A stretch of DNA of 64,000 nt from NCBI RefSeq assembly GCF_008642375.1, contig NZ_CP029194.1, positions 62,001 through 126,000 of the forward strand, written 5' to 3'. A program made the position numbers and the translations under genes. Shown here piece after piece: positions 35,129 through 44,766 of the stretch. The notes below the pieces were generated by a model. It made no database searches, had not been told where the DNA came from, and was given only the letters and a program-made list of their open reading frames with translations. Positions within the stretch are counted from its first letter, which is position 1. Each line of letters begins with the position of its first letter. This DNA comes from Streptomyces venezuelae (GTDB taxonomy: Bacteria; Actinomycetota; Actinomycetes; Streptomycetales; Streptomycetaceae).

Positions 35129-35770
35129 ATGCACACACACCATGCTTCCCGTACCCGTACGGGCTTCGGCCTCCTGCTCATGCTCTTCGCCCAGGCCCTG
35201 GCCGTGCCGGCCACCGCCCAGGCCCACGGCGACACCGTCAAGGTGGTGGTGACCGGTCAGCGGGACGGCCACGTCACTACCGAGATCACCTGGGAGAACG
35301 ACGGGGACGCCGTCGAGGAGACCGTCGCCGCCACGGTGAACGCGACCAGCCCCGACGGATCCCGTTCCCTGGGACCGTGGCCCCTGGTCCGCGCCCCCGG
35401 CACACGCACCGGCTGGACAACCGCCGAGGTCCTCGCCCCCGGCACCTGGAAGGTCACCGTCAACGTGGGCTTCCCCGCTCTGGGCCACGCCGAACGCGAG
35501 GTCCAGGTCCCCGTGGTCGACCCCTCGCCCCCCGCCCCACGCCCGACCCCCACCACGACCACCCCATCCGCCCCGGCGCCCGCCGCGCCCGCCCCCGCCA
35601 CCTCCGTGCCGGCACCGGCCACCTCCGCGCCGGCACCGTCGCGGACGGACCCGGCCGACGAGCGGGGTGACCGTGCGGCCGGATGGTCCCTCGCGGGCCT
35701 GGCCGGCATCGTGCTCGCCGGCACCGCAGCAGGCGTGCTCCTCCGACGGGCCCGCGCCCGCAGACGCTGA
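35129..35770 (+). CDS. Cell-surface protein with C-terminal membrane anchor
   Basis: Predicted 213-residue exported protein. The signal peptide (FGLLLMLFAQALAVPATAQA) ends near residue 33. The next 95 residues alternate strands (TVKVVVTGQRDGHVTTEITW, WTTAEVLAPGTWKVTVNVGF) as in a small immunoglobulin- or CopC-like beta-sandwich. A Pro/Ala/Thr-rich wall-spanning linker (about 133-178) leads to a membrane helix (LAGLAGIVLAGTAAGVLL) and a final Arg cluster. This is the layout of an actinobacterial surface-displayed domain. No family was recognised with certainty. ATG 35129 was chosen by signal peptide; GGAG lies 11 bases upstream. Confidence 0.7.
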   Translation: MHTHHASRTRTGFGLLLMLFAQALAVPATAQAHGDTVKVVVTGQRDGHVTTEITWENDGDAVEETVAATVNATSPDGSRSLGPWPLVRAPGTRTGWTTAEVLAPGTWKVTVNVGFPALGHAEREVQVPVVDPSPPAPRPTPTTTTPSAPAPAAPAPATSVPAPATSAPAPSRTDPADERGDRAAGWSLAGLAGIVLAGTAAGVLLRRARARRR

Positions 35771-35924
35771 CGCTCAAGGGGCTGGGCCGTCATCGGCCGG
35801 GCCGTCGAACGCACCATGACCCGAGATGCGCCAATGGCGTCGGCCCCGTTCACTGATGTGCATCCGCACGGCCGTGTGAACGGCACGGCGTTCACCTGAG
35901 CCGGGTCATCTCGCTTTCGCGACC

Positions 35925-36764
35925 GTGGCCACGGCCGTCGTGATCCTCGGCTCGGCACGGACGTGCCCCCGTCAACGGCGCCATGGCTGTCGCGCACTCG
36001 GATCCCCTTCCGCTGGAGGGCGCCTGGGCCGAGCGTTCGGTCTGGCGAACGACGCACTGGTCCTCAAGGACCGGTCCGCACCCACCGAGTGGCGTTTCCC
36101 TCTCGTTCTGAACGGCCTCACGGCCAAGCCGGACGGCCACGGAGGTGTCGTCTTCACCGATGCCTCCGGGCGGCAGCAGGCCACCATGCCGGCGGGTTGG
36201 ATGGAGGACTCCCGACACACGGAGAACGCCGCCGAAGGCGCCATCTTCTCTGGGGTCACCTACCGCCTGGAGAGCCACGAAGGCCATCAGACGCTGGTCG
36301 TCTCCCTCGACCGTAAGTGGCTCGTGGACCCCCAGCGGGTCTACCCCGTCAAGGTCGACCCGTGGGTGACCGGGGTCAAGGCGACCTCCGGCACGTACGT
36401 CGAATCGCCCTACAACACCAACGTGGTCCTGCGCCCCGGCCTGGGAGAGCATCCCCCTCGGCAAGGGCGATGGCCTCGGCGGCGCGGTCTGACCATCGCC
36501 CCCCACCCCACCGTGCTCCGGCTCGCCGATCTGGTCGGTGAACTCACGCTCACGTCTCGGAGTTCACCGCGTGGTGGAACGACTGTCGCGTCCTGCGCCG
36601 TACCCCACCGAGCGAAGCGCGACCACCGTCCCATCGCCGGAGAGCCGCACTTCTCCTATGAGTCCTTCCAGGTCCCGGCGACGCCGAGCAGACGCTGTGC
36701 GACTGCACCGTCAATCCTGTCTCCGAGGCGGCCGGTGAACCGGGTCCGCCCGCATGCGCAATGA
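35925..36764 (+). pseudogene. Fragment of an RHS/DNRLRE-type large secreted protein
   Basis: The recognisable part, about 36030-36450, reads FGLANDALVLKDRSAPTEWR, GVVFTDASGRQQATMPAGWM, GVTYRLESHEGHQTLVVSLD and VYPVKVDPWVTGVKATSGTY followed by ESPYNTN. This is the N-terminal region and start of a DNRLRE domain found in large RHS-repeat toxins of Streptomyces. Upstream the frame has no credible start, and after about 36450 the residues become Arg-rich noise while a short matching piece (SEFTAWWNDCRVLRR) appears in another frame near 36555. The thousands of bases of RHS repeats are gone. It is a deletion remnant of a second polymorphic toxin. Confidence 0.6.
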
Positions 36765-36959
36765 GAGCGCCACTGCGGCGAGAGGTCACGGCCCCGCGGC
36801 CGCCTGTCGCCGTGCAATTTGGACGCCCTCGCCGACGCAGCCCCGTGCCATGCTGAAGTCCGAGGACGGCGTCGCCCCGAGGTGCCGCAGCAGCGCCGCC
36901 GATGGTGGGGGGCCGGGTAAGCCCCGTGCCCTGTCGCGACCGGCGTCGTTGAGCCCGGC

Positions 36960-37172
36960 ATGACGATCCTCAACCGCCGTGTCCTCGCCTCCGTCGCTGT
37001 CGCCGCCACCGCCGTCCTCTCCTCCGCCGGAGCAGCGTCGGCCGACAGCGTCGGCAACAACCTCCCCGGGATCGGGCTCCTGTCCCAGACCTTCGGCAAC
37101 GGCGACCAGCAGGACAAGGCCTCCGGCACCCTGCCCACCAACGACGCCCTCAACAACGTCACCATCCCCTAA
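36960..37172 (+). CDS. Small secreted protein
   Basis: Predicted 70-residue protein. The signal peptide (MTILNRRVLASVAVAATAVLSS ... ASA) leaves a mature peptide of about 42 residues, SVGNNLPGIGLLSQTFGNGD followed by a polar Asn/Thr-rich end. It has no Cys and no chaplin or rodlin motif that I can be sure of, although size and composition recall small surface proteins of Streptomyces. The ribosome binding site is weak (GAGCCCGGC before the ATG). It stands alone between the RHS remnant and the convergent GH16-like gene. Confidence 0.6.
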   Translation: MTILNRRVLASVAVAATAVLSSAGAASADSVGNNLPGIGLLSQTFGNGDQQDKASGTLPTNDALNNVTIP

Positions 37173-37350
37173 CCTGCGGCTCCTCCCAGCCGTCGTTCTT
37201 CTTCCACTCGTGCTCGTGCCGACCACCCAGGACGACCACCGGATCCTCACGGCGGCAGAGAAGCTCACCGATGCCTACTGCACGCCAACAGTGCGCGAAG
37301 TGCGACACGGGCACCAGCTCTCCACATCCTCTGCCAGATGCTGACCGAGA

Positions 37351-38025
37351 TCACCTGGCCGGTCGGAACACCCGCAGGTCGCGGACCTCGTACGACATCT
37401 CGTCGGTGTCCGCGTCCGGCCCCGGATGGTAACGGCCCGCGCATACCGAGAGGTTGACGATCAGGTAGGCGTGCCAGCTGTGGCCCACGCCACGCCCGTC
37501 GGCGAACACTCTCACGTCGTCCAGCCACCACACGACCGAGCGCGCGCCGAACTCCGTCCGCAGCTTCACCCAGCCGCCGGGGCGCACCGAAGGAGAGCGG
37601 TGGTAGCGGTGGGCGCCGCGTACGCGGTTCGACAGTTCGAGCAGGTCGGGGTTGTCGGGGTGGTACTCGAAGACATCGATCTCCTGCCCTCCGTCGCGCC
37701 AGGTCCAGATCGCGGGCCAGGCCCCGGTCTCCTCGGGAAGGCGCACCCGCGCCTCCAGCGAGTCCCCGGCTTGTACCTGGAATCCCTGGGGGCTCCCCTC
37801 GGTCGTCAGCAGACCGGCGTCCCACAGGCCGTCGCTCCGACGGGTCGCCCGGAAGACCCCCGATCTGCTGTAGGCGGGGTCCTCCACCAAGTGGTCCAGT
37901 TTGTTGTCCCCCGGATTGACCGGGCCGCCGTCGGGATATGCCCACGAGCGGCCGGCGGTCCATTGCACCGGTGAGCTGAAGTCTGCGGTGAAGACCGGCT
38001 CGGGGGAAGGAGACGAGGATGGCAT
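37351..38025 (-). CDS. GH16-like beta-glucanase family protein
   Basis: Predicted 224-residue protein with the concanavalin-like sandwich of glycoside hydrolase family 16. The catalytic signature is GQEIDVFEYH, matching E-I-D-x-x-E of laminarinases and lichenases (nucleophile Glu, assisting Asp, acid/base Glu). Flanking blocks also fit (WPAIWTWRDG before it, then FGARSVVWWLDDVRVF, and HAYLIVNLSVCAG in place of the usual LIxNLAVGG). No signal peptide is visible at ATG 38025, which has GGGGAG upstream, so it is cytoplasmic or uses another export route. That is unusual for the family. It may belong functionally to the glucan locus at 13-28 kb. Confidence 0.75.
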   Translation of the reverse strand: MPSSSPSPEPVFTADFSSPVQWTAGRSWAYPDGGPVNPGDNKLDHLVEDPAYSRSGVFRATRRSDGLWDAGLLTTEGSPQGFQVQAGDSLEARVRLPEETGAWPAIWTWRDGGQEIDVFEYHPDNPDLLELSNRVRGAHRYHRSPSVRPGGWVKLRTEFGARSVVWWLDDVRVFADGRGVGHSWHAYLIVNLSVCAGRYHPGPDADTDEMSYEVRDLRVFRPAR

Positions 38026-38738
38026 GGAAGGCTCCCCAGATAGGACGACGTGCCGTCAAACGTTCTGCCCTCAGCAGCCACCACCATGCGGAGTACATCA
38101 CTCCATGTCGAGAACTCGTCACGAAATGGAGTCGACGGCGCCCCTGGCTGCCAGCGTCGCAAGAGCACAGCTCAGACGTTCTTAGGCAGCTGCCGAGCAG
38201 AAGAGACGTGAGCGCGCAGCACGGGTCTCGTACGGGGGCGATGCCCGAACCGAGGCCACACAACGGCCACACCTGACGAACAGGTCACCCGGCCCGATCA
38301 CCAGCACCGCCGAGCTCTTCGATTCCGACCACCCAGACCCTCGCGACAAACCTGCCACGCGACAGGTCGTCTCCACCGCCCAAGCTCGAAGCATGCCGCC
38401 CCGCTCCGGTCTGGTCTTCACCTCGAACGACATGCGATACGAGCTACGGGGGCGGGCCCCGACCCCGCCTCCACCCCTACGAACCGGGGTGGCAGACGGT
38501 TCGGCCGGGGTGGACGGCGCAGGCGGAGCGTTCCTCCCGTACCTGAGCCGTCACATGGGTATACGGCCCCGTACCAGCCCAGAGCCCAAGGCACGCCGCC
38601 AGAGGGGCGGCGCGCTCGGGGCGCGGGCGGTCGCCACGTCCGTCCGGCCGGCTCCGTCTCGGACTCGGGCTCGGGCTCGGGCTCGGGGAACTGGCCCAGG
38701 CGTGCAGGCCGCTGAGGCAGCCTCGCCGGCGAGGCCGC
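38026..38738. other. Gap with low-complexity sequence, no confident gene
   Basis: No gene can be supported. A minus-strand open frame of 83 codons (38182-38433) has acceptable codon use and two Cys pairs but no family and no clear site. Around 38655-38690 is a run of GGCTCG units. The right edge holds the 3' end of the coiled-coil gene. Confidence 0.4.
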
Positions 38739-39617
38739 CTACCGCTCACCCTGCTGCTCCAGACGCTCCACCGTACGAACGGCCCGCTCGGCAACCCGGC
38801 GCGCCTCCCCCAGGGCGCGCTCCGCCGCCTTCACCGCCTTACCGGCCTCCGACGCGGCGGCGGCGGTCTCGGCCTTCGCCTGCCGGGCATGCTGAAGCTC
38901 GTCCTCCAGGCGGCGCACCAGGTCGACCGCCTCCGCCACCTTGTCCTCGTCGGTCGTCTGCCTGCTGCGCGCTTCACCGAGCTCCCCCTCGAGCCGGCCG
39001 ACCTCGGCGACGGCCTCCGCGGCCGTCGTACGAGCGCGCTCGAGGTCGCGTAGACGCGCCGCCCCGCGCTCCGGCTTCGCCTTCGGCTTCGGCTTCGGCT
39101 GTTCGGCCGGGGCCGGGCGGGCGGACACCTTGTCCGGGGCGATGACGGCGAAGCCGACCGCGGCCTCGGGCGTCTTCACGAGCCGGCCCGTTGACCACAG
39201 TTCGGCGACGTCCAAGTGGGCGAGTACGCCGTGGAGGATCTGCTCGATCTCGTGGAGCACCGTGTCGCTCACCGGCTGCCCGGCCTCCCGGGCCAGAGCG
39301 GCCGCGGTCCGGGCGAGCGTGCCGACCAGCTGGTGCTGCCTGCGGCCCGCCGCACGCAGCTGCTCGCCGTCGAGCGTCCGGTGGGCTTCCCTCAGCGTCT
39401 CGCCCAGCTCCAGGAACCTCGCGGCCTCGTCCGGCTGCCGGCGGGCCAGCTGGTTCGCGGCCCACGCCGCCAGCGACGGCCGACGCAGCGCCGCGATCGC
39501 CTTCGCAGCCACCGTGTCCTTCGCCCTGCGGGCCTCGGCCACGTATGCGTCCCGCGCCGCGGTGAACTCGCCCGGCTTCAGCCCGTACAGCTCCTCGGCA
39601 ATCTCCTCGACATCCAT
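38739..39617 (-). CDS. Coiled-coil hypothetical protein
   Basis: Predicted 292-residue, strongly charged, mostly helical protein. The N-terminal domain (about 1-165) contains MDVEEIAEELYGLKPGEFTA and AAKAIAALRRPSLAAWAANQ, a conserved arrangement in actinobacterial hypothetical proteins. A Lys-Pro repeat (PKPKPKAKPE) links it to a long coiled coil (about 190-292) rich in Ala, Glu and Arg. There are no membrane segments or signal peptide. The function is unknown; such proteins may bind DNA or the cytoskeleton. ATG 39617 gives a well-formed N terminus. Confidence 0.7.
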   Translation of the reverse strand: MDVEEIAEELYGLKPGEFTAARDAYVAEARRAKDTVAAKAIAALRRPSLAAWAANQLARRQPDEAARFLELGETLREAHRTLDGEQLRAAGRRQHQLVGTLARTAAALAREAGQPVSDTVLHEIEQILHGVLAHLDVAELWSTGRLVKTPEAAVGFAVIAPDKVSARPAPAEQPKPKPKAKPERGAARLRDLERARTTAAEAVAEVGRLEGELGEARSRQTTDEDKVAEAVDLVRRLEDELQHARQAKAETAAAASEAGKAVKAAERALGEARRVAERAVRTVERLEQQGER

Positions 39618-40768
39618 ACCCCGTACTGTCCGCCGACCGCACCAAGCCAACACGACCACACCGACAACTGCACCCCCGGATGCCCCGCCAGGTCACCCAC
39701 CCGGCCCGAACAGCACCTCGACGCAGACTCCCCGGACCACTACGACGTACGGTCTGAACACGACATCCGACAGACAGAACCCGAAGGGCCGGCCACCCCC
39801 AAAGCCCCGAGCGGGGGCGACGGGACCCGATCAGAGGACACCGGGCTGTCGCGACGGCACAGGCGAGCTCCACCGGCAAGGTCCCCGACGCCCTGGGAGT
39901 CCTGGCACCCGGGGGGTTGGATCAGCGACGGCAGACGAGTGCGGCGGGGACCTGCCGAGCGCGGTTGCGCTGCTGCGCTCGGAGACGCTGCGTTCGTCCG
40001 CAGCGCGCCGAACGGTCGGGGTGGCACATCTCAGCGGTCGGCGGATCGGGCCGCGGACGCGGTGGACGTCCCGTTCCTGTGGAAGACGGGCGGGGCACTG
40101 GCCCGGCCCATGCCGGGAGCTCGCCGGGTCTCGGCCTCGGCGGCACGCAACCGGTCGACAACGTCGACGCGTTCGCCGAAGAAGCCCGTGCCCCCGGGCC
40201 GGGGCATCACCCGCCCGGCCGGCACATGTCACCGACCCGGACCCGGCCGCCGGTTTGAGATACCCCAGTCACTATCGGTGCCATTACTCCCCGTCGCGGC
40301 CTGACGCCGCAGTACGGGCGCATGGTCGGCGGCACCAGAGGGCCCGCCTGGAAGGGCAGCGAATGGTGATCCTCGCGGCCGGCAGCTTCCCTGCTGCTTC
40401 TCACGCTTCTTCTGCGTGGCGGCCGCGGCGAGGACGCGACGGACCACCCGGGGGTGTTCCCGGTGCGGGAGCCGGGAGCCGGTGACGGTGCCCCTGGGGG
40501 TGCGGACGGTGCCGGGTGCCGGGGGCGGCGCCGCAGCGGGGCAGGTGATCTTGGCCCAGTCGGTTTCCTTCACGGCTCGGGTGCTGGGGTTCTTGCAGGG
40601 CGAGTGGCCGGTGCCGCCGCTGGGGCGCGGCAGGATCGCCTCCGCAGTCCTTGCCTTGAGCAGGGACATAGCGGTCGATCCGCTCCACGACCGAATCCAC
40701 GGCGGACGCGACCGGGGCAGCGGGCGTGGCGTCGGGATTTGTGCGGGTTGTCGGGCAATGATGGCGCT
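39618..40768. other. Gap of 1.1 kb, decayed or non-coding
   Basis: No intact gene is recognisable. One minus-strand stretch (about 40331-40671) reads SGGTGHSPCKNPSTRAVKET followed by DWAKITCP, which looks like the conserved block of a small Cys-containing protein, but frames change on either side and no start or ribosome binding site is present. It may be a decayed phage- or plasmid-type gene. The rest shows only incidental open frames. Confidence 0.4.
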
Positions 40769-41404
40769 GTGCGACTTGATCACGTGTCCTATGCGGTGAC
40801 CCGCGATAGCTTCGTCTCGACCGTCCAGTGGATCGGATCGGCCCTTGGCGCCGGGTTCGTCGACGGAGGCGTGCACCCGCGATTCGGCACCCGCAATTTC
40901 ATTCTCCCGCTGAGCGGCGGCACCTACGTCGAGGTCGTCACCACGCTCGACCACCCCGCCGCCGACCGCGCACCCTTCGGTCAGGCGGTCGCCCGCCGCG
41001 CCGCCGAGGGCGGCGGCTGGCTCGGTTGGGTGGTCTCCGTCGACGACATCGTCCCGGTCGAGGCCCGCCTCGGCCGCACCTCGACCGAGGGCCACCGTGT
41101 CCGCCCCGACGGGTTCGACCTGAAGTGGAAGCAGATCGGCCTGCTGGAACTGCTGGAGGACCCGCAACTGCCCTACTTCCTCCAGTGGTTGGTCCCCACC
41201 GAGGAGCGCCCGAGCGCGGACCCGCGCACCTCCACCGCCATCCACGGGGTCTCCATCGCCGGCAACGCCGCCTCCATCGCCGAATTCCTCGGCGAACCGG
41301 CCGACCACCCCCTCGACCAGATCGACGTCACGTGGGTCGAGGATGAGGAACCGGGTCTGGTCTCGGTCGAGTTCGCCACCGCCCACGGCCCGGTCACGAT
41401 CTGA
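40769..41404 (+). CDS. VOC/glyoxalase-like domain protein
   Basis: Predicted 211-residue cytoplasmic protein. It begins VRLDHVSYAVTRDSF, the first strand of a glyoxalase-like fold with a potential metal His, and continues FGTRNFILPLSGGTYVEVVT with the Glu typical of this fold. A second half-repeat starts TAIHGVSIAGNAASIAEFLG. This matches the glyoxalase-like group of VOC proteins found singly in actinobacteria; the substrate is unknown. GTG 40769 was chosen because the protein begins right at the first conserved strand, although no strong ribosome binding site is present. Confidence 0.75.
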   Translation: MRLDHVSYAVTRDSFVSTVQWIGSALGAGFVDGGVHPRFGTRNFILPLSGGTYVEVVTTLDHPAADRAPFGQAVARRAAEGGGWLGWVVSVDDIVPVEARLGRTSTEGHRVRPDGFDLKWKQIGLLELLEDPQLPYFLQWLVPTEERPSADPRTSTAIHGVSIAGNAASIAEFLGEPADHPLDQIDVTWVEDEEPGLVSVEFATAHGPVTI

Positions 41405-41502
41405 CCAGGGCCCGACCGCCCCGCGGGAGCAGATGTCCGACGCTCGCGTCGCGTCCGCTCTCGGCATCACCACATCCTGAGCGCTTCGGTCGACGGCACT
41501 TC

Positions 41503-41932
41503 ATGGAGCCGACCGCCTCCTTCACCGGCACCTCCCGAGTTCACCCTGCTCGCCGGACGTACCGAGATCGGCACAACCGACCCCACCGTCCTCACCGAGG
41601 AAGGCCAGGACCCGCGCCGCCTGCCCCTTGCCGGCCGCAGCCGGCAAATCACCTTCATCGACTGGGCACGCCGCCGCGCCTTCGTCGAAGCCGTCGAGGA
41701 CGGCGGCATCGCCACATGGCAGAGCGGTGAAGCCCGTGGCCTGTCGTACGCACCGACCCGCGCCATGCGCGACGTCCTCCTCGGTCCTGACCCCCGCGTG
41801 CGCCTCACGCGCCGTGCCACCACGGCTCTCGCCGAGCTCCGCATGGACCGCGGACCCCACGAAGTGCACCCCGCAAGCCACGCCGGAGGCACCGCGGTGC
41901 TCATGGATCACGACCCGACGCACGCCCTAGTT
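41503..41932 (+). pseudogene. Remnant of an unidentified gene
   Basis: ATG 41503 opens MEPTASFTGTS. One frameshift later, at about 41535, the sequence continues EFTLLAGRTEIGTTDPTVLT, QITFIDWARRRAFVEAVEDG and GLSYAPTRAMRDVLLGPDPR, which has a realistic protein composition. It then fades into sequence antisense to the next gene without a natural end. The pieces suggest a small acidic protein of unknown family, broken by an indel and truncated at 3' by the neighbouring gene. Confidence 0.4.
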
Positions 41933-43429
41933 TCTGTTCAGGGTCCGGGTCATCCCCGCGACGACGGCCGTGGTGAGCATCCAGCCCGCGGCGATCAGCA
42001 CGTAGGCCAGCCACTGGCTGACGCCGTCTGTCCAGTACCAGGCGGTGCGGTGCCCGAGGCCGCCGATGGGGATGAGCAGGTCGAGGGTGTAGACGAAGGG
42101 CTGGAAGGGGGCTCCTTCCCCCGGCTTCACGGGAGAGGGGGAGTGTGCTCTGAAGACCAGCGTGCCGAGCAGGGTCAGCGCGAGAAGCCATACGCCGGCC
42201 AGCCATGGCCGGTAGCCGTAGCCGACGGTGACGTCCAGGAGACAGCCCCACAGGCGTCCGGCGGGGTGCAGCGTGCGGCGGCGATGGCGCTGTTTCGCGA
42301 GGAGAACCCTGCGCGCGTCGCCGTCGTGGCCGATCTGCCGGTACCTGCCCGCCAGTTGCTCGTACGGCTGTGGGGCGTAGCCGGGATTCCTGCGGACCCA
42401 TGCCAGGCGGTCCGCGACCTCGTCCTCTCGCGTCGCGCCTTCGCCGGATGCCGCGTCCCCGAAGCGGATGGAGTCGTACGTGAAACCTTCGAGGAGGACG
42501 TCCTTCGGCCAGGACCGCTCGCCGTCCTGACACCAAGTGGCGTGCGCGGAGCGGAGATCCACCGCTCCGCAAGGGGGTGCGGCGGTCCTGAAGTCGAAGT
42601 CGCCCACGTGCATGGCCGTGCCGACGAGGGCGGTGCCGTCCCCGTTCAGACGCGCTCCCTCGAAGGTCAGCAGGTCCTCGATGCGGGCGCCTCGCAGTCG
42701 TACGGTCCCCTGGGCGGTGAACCCCTGCGAGCAGTCCACGGTCGAGGCGACCACATGGCCCGCGGCGAGCGCGGTGCCGCGGGGGTTCTCCAGCCGGGCG
42801 CCCTGGAGGAACAGCCCCCCGGGCAGTTGTGCCCCGGGGATGCGGAACCCGCCCCTCGTGGTGAGTCGCTTGGCGAACACGGCACCCTCCATGACGAGTC
42901 CGCCGGCGAACACGGCCCATTCCTCAGGGCTCGAGATCATCGCGTCGGTCAGGGTCAACTCCCCTGCCACACGGGCGTTGATGAGGCTGAGGGAGCCGCC
43001 TTCGAGCGTCGTGCTCCTGAGGTCCAGCGCGCCCTCGATCCGGGCGAGCCCGGCGTCGATTCCCGGGAGCCGGCTGTTCCGGATCCTGACCGTCCTGGTC
43101 GTGGTCCCCCGTAGCCGTACCGCTTCGTCCAGCAGACAGTCCTCGAACCACAGGGTGTGGCCGATCTCGGCTCCGGACAGGTCGAGGAGGCCGGTGATCC
43201 GCGCTCCCGTGAGGTGCAGGGCGGAGACGGCACCGGCCCGCTCGTCGTTGGCGCCGAGGAGCAGTGCGGCGATGACGGCCGCCCGGACCGAGTGCTCAGG
43301 GGCCCATTCGGTGCCTGCTGTGTGCCCGTTCGCATCGGACGTGGTCGTGCGCAGGCTTACGCGACGCCCCTCGGGGAAGGCATCCCACAGCTCCCGCTCC
43401 GACTGGGTCAACTCATCATATGAAAGCAC
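41927..43429 (-). CDS. Pentapeptide-repeat-like membrane protein
   Basis: Predicted 500-residue protein. After an N-terminal segment (YDELTQSERELWDAFPEGRR) comes a long region of repeated short strands with Leu/Phe at regular spacing (VSALHLTGARITGLLDLSGA, LWFEDCLLDEAVRLRG, IEGALDLRSTTLEGG), typical of right-handed quadrilateral or beta-helical pentapeptide-like proteins. The C-terminal 130 residues hold about three membrane helices (PWLAGVWLLALTLLGTLVF, FVYTLDLLIPIGGLG, LAYVLIAAGWMLTTAVVAG). Streptomyces homologues are often labelled membrane-associated oxidoreductase without proof. GTG 43429 was chosen to begin at the conserved N terminus; upstream codons are antisense noise. Confidence 0.72.
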   Translation of the reverse strand: MLSYDELTQSERELWDAFPEGRRVSLRTTTSDANGHTAGTEWAPEHSVRAAVIAALLLGANDERAGAVSALHLTGARITGLLDLSGAEIGHTLWFEDCLLDEAVRLRGTTTRTVRIRNSRLPGIDAGLARIEGALDLRSTTLEGGSLSLINARVAGELTLTDAMISSPEEWAVFAGGLVMEGAVFAKRLTTRGGFRIPGAQLPGGLFLQGARLENPRGTALAAGHVVASTVDCSQGFTAQGTVRLRGARIEDLLTFEGARLNGDGTALVGTAMHVGDFDFRTAAPPCGAVDLRSAHATWCQDGERSWPKDVLLEGFTYDSIRFGDAASGEGATREDEVADRLAWVRRNPGYAPQPYEQLAGRYRQIGHDGDARRVLLAKQRHRRRTLHPAGRLWGCLLDVTVGYGYRPWLAGVWLLALTLLGTLVFRAHSPSPVKPGEGAPFQPFVYTLDLLIPIGGLGHRTAWYWTDGVSQWLAYVLIAAGWMLTTAVVAGMTRTLNRN

Positions 43430-43679
43430 TCGTGCAGAGTAATGAACCCCTCTTTCCCGGCGCCCGAGTTGTCGTCTTCCGGCGAACGAAGGGTGGGGAT
43501 CGTCGAGCGGTCGATGGTCTCCGCGCGGGCCGTTCCCCGGGAGGAGTACGCCCTCGAGGTCGTCGCGCGGGACACGGACGCGCTCGTCGGCTTCGGGCGG
43601 CTCTCGGACGATCCGCATCTGCAGCGCGCGGTGGGTCGCCGTCAAACCCCTGCCGGCTGCCCGGCACCGAGGCGCCCGT

Positions 43680-44192
43680 CCCCTTGGGCACAGGGTCGAC
43701 GGTCGCCTCTCTCAGAGAGGCACAACACCGCGCCATGCTCAACCGCCGAACGATCACCGGACTCGCTCCCGCCGCGCTCACGGCGCTCGCCCGGCAGTGG
43801 GCCACCCTGGACCCCGTCGACAATGAGACCGGCACGCCCCAGGCGTGGTGCTCGTGGATGAGCACGGCCGACCTGGCCGTCGACACCGGCCGCTGCTCAT
43901 CGAACCCGGCGAACCCGGACCCGCCCGCCTCCAGATCGCCCAGGGCGTGGCCCTCCTGCCCACCGCCCGCGACAAGACCCGGGCGGTCTTCCTCACCTAG
44001 GCGGCCGAGAGCCTCCTACGCCAAGGCGAGATCGACCAAGGCGCTGCCACCGCATACCAGGCACTGCACCTCGCCCAACGGACCGGGGCCTCCCGCTGCA
44101 TTGGCCAAATCCGTAACCTCGCCCCCGTCTTCCGGAAACACCCCCGCGTCGAAGGCGTCGGCCGCTTCCTCGACTCTGTGCAGTCAACCTGA
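43680..44192 (+). pseudogene. Decayed XRE-type regulator with TPR-like C terminus
   Basis: Three pieces in order: TGSTVASLREAQHRAMLNRR and [16 protein letters not shown] in the first frame; then, after a frameshift near 43890, IEPGEPGPARLQIAQGVALL and PTARDKTRAVFLT; then an in-frame TAG (43998-44000) where Tyr would be expected; then AAESLLRQGEIDQGAATAYQ, ALHLAQRTGASRCIGQIRNL and the natural end GVGRFLDSVQST. This is the C-terminal half of actinobacterial helix-turn-helix regulators with TPR-like repeats; the DNA-binding half is gone. A short protein-like piece at about 43490-43630 just upstream may come from yet another gene. Confidence 0.6.
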
Positions 44193-44766
44193 ACCCGATC
44201 CCCTGACGATCCACGCCGGCCGCCCGACAGGCTCGTCTCCTGGCACACGATCGGGTCGCCGGCCCGCCCATTCAGACCGGCTCTGCCACGACATCCGCAC
44301 GAAGAGACCGACCGTCGAGCAACGACACGCCAGCCACTTACGGTGGCGCCCCGATCGGGCAGAAGCGGCGGAGGTGCTTCCGACCGTCCTCCGGCCCGGC
44401 GGCACCCCTCACCTGACCCTCGTCAGCACAGCAGAAGATCAACGACAAGCCCGTTCACCTGTACCCACGTGGGCACACTGGCGCGTACGCGGACAGGGCC
44501 GGCTTCACGTCATCCCGAGACTGACCACCTGCCACAGCCGGAACGCCGGAAGCAGGCTTGACCGCGACCGACGAATCGCTGGGCGAGTCGATCGCCGGGC
44601 GTCGGCACTCGGAGGCCCGGTACCGCAAGTCGAGGCGCCGGTGACTCCGGAGACAGGGACGGTCCGATGGACGGGTTCACGGTGCGGCTGTTGCGGCACG
44701 TGGCGGCTCAGGGGGCCATTGGTGAGCTCTCAAGGCCGGCCGCCGCCGGCCACGCGCGCCCATCTG
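44193..44766. other. Gap of 570 bases without a recognisable gene
   Basis: Only incidental open frames are seen. The sequence separates the decayed regulator from the HxlR gene and has no strong hairpin or repeat that I could identify. Confidence 0.4.

Noticed and set aside
36960..37172. Chaplin or rodlin identity for the small secreted protein
   Set aside because: It lacks the chaplin Cys pair and core motif, and the rodlin pattern is not clear; only the signal peptide is certain.
38182..38433. 83-codon minus-strand frame with two Cys pairs
   Set aside because: Codon use is acceptable, but there is no ribosome binding site, family or conserved neighbour to support it.
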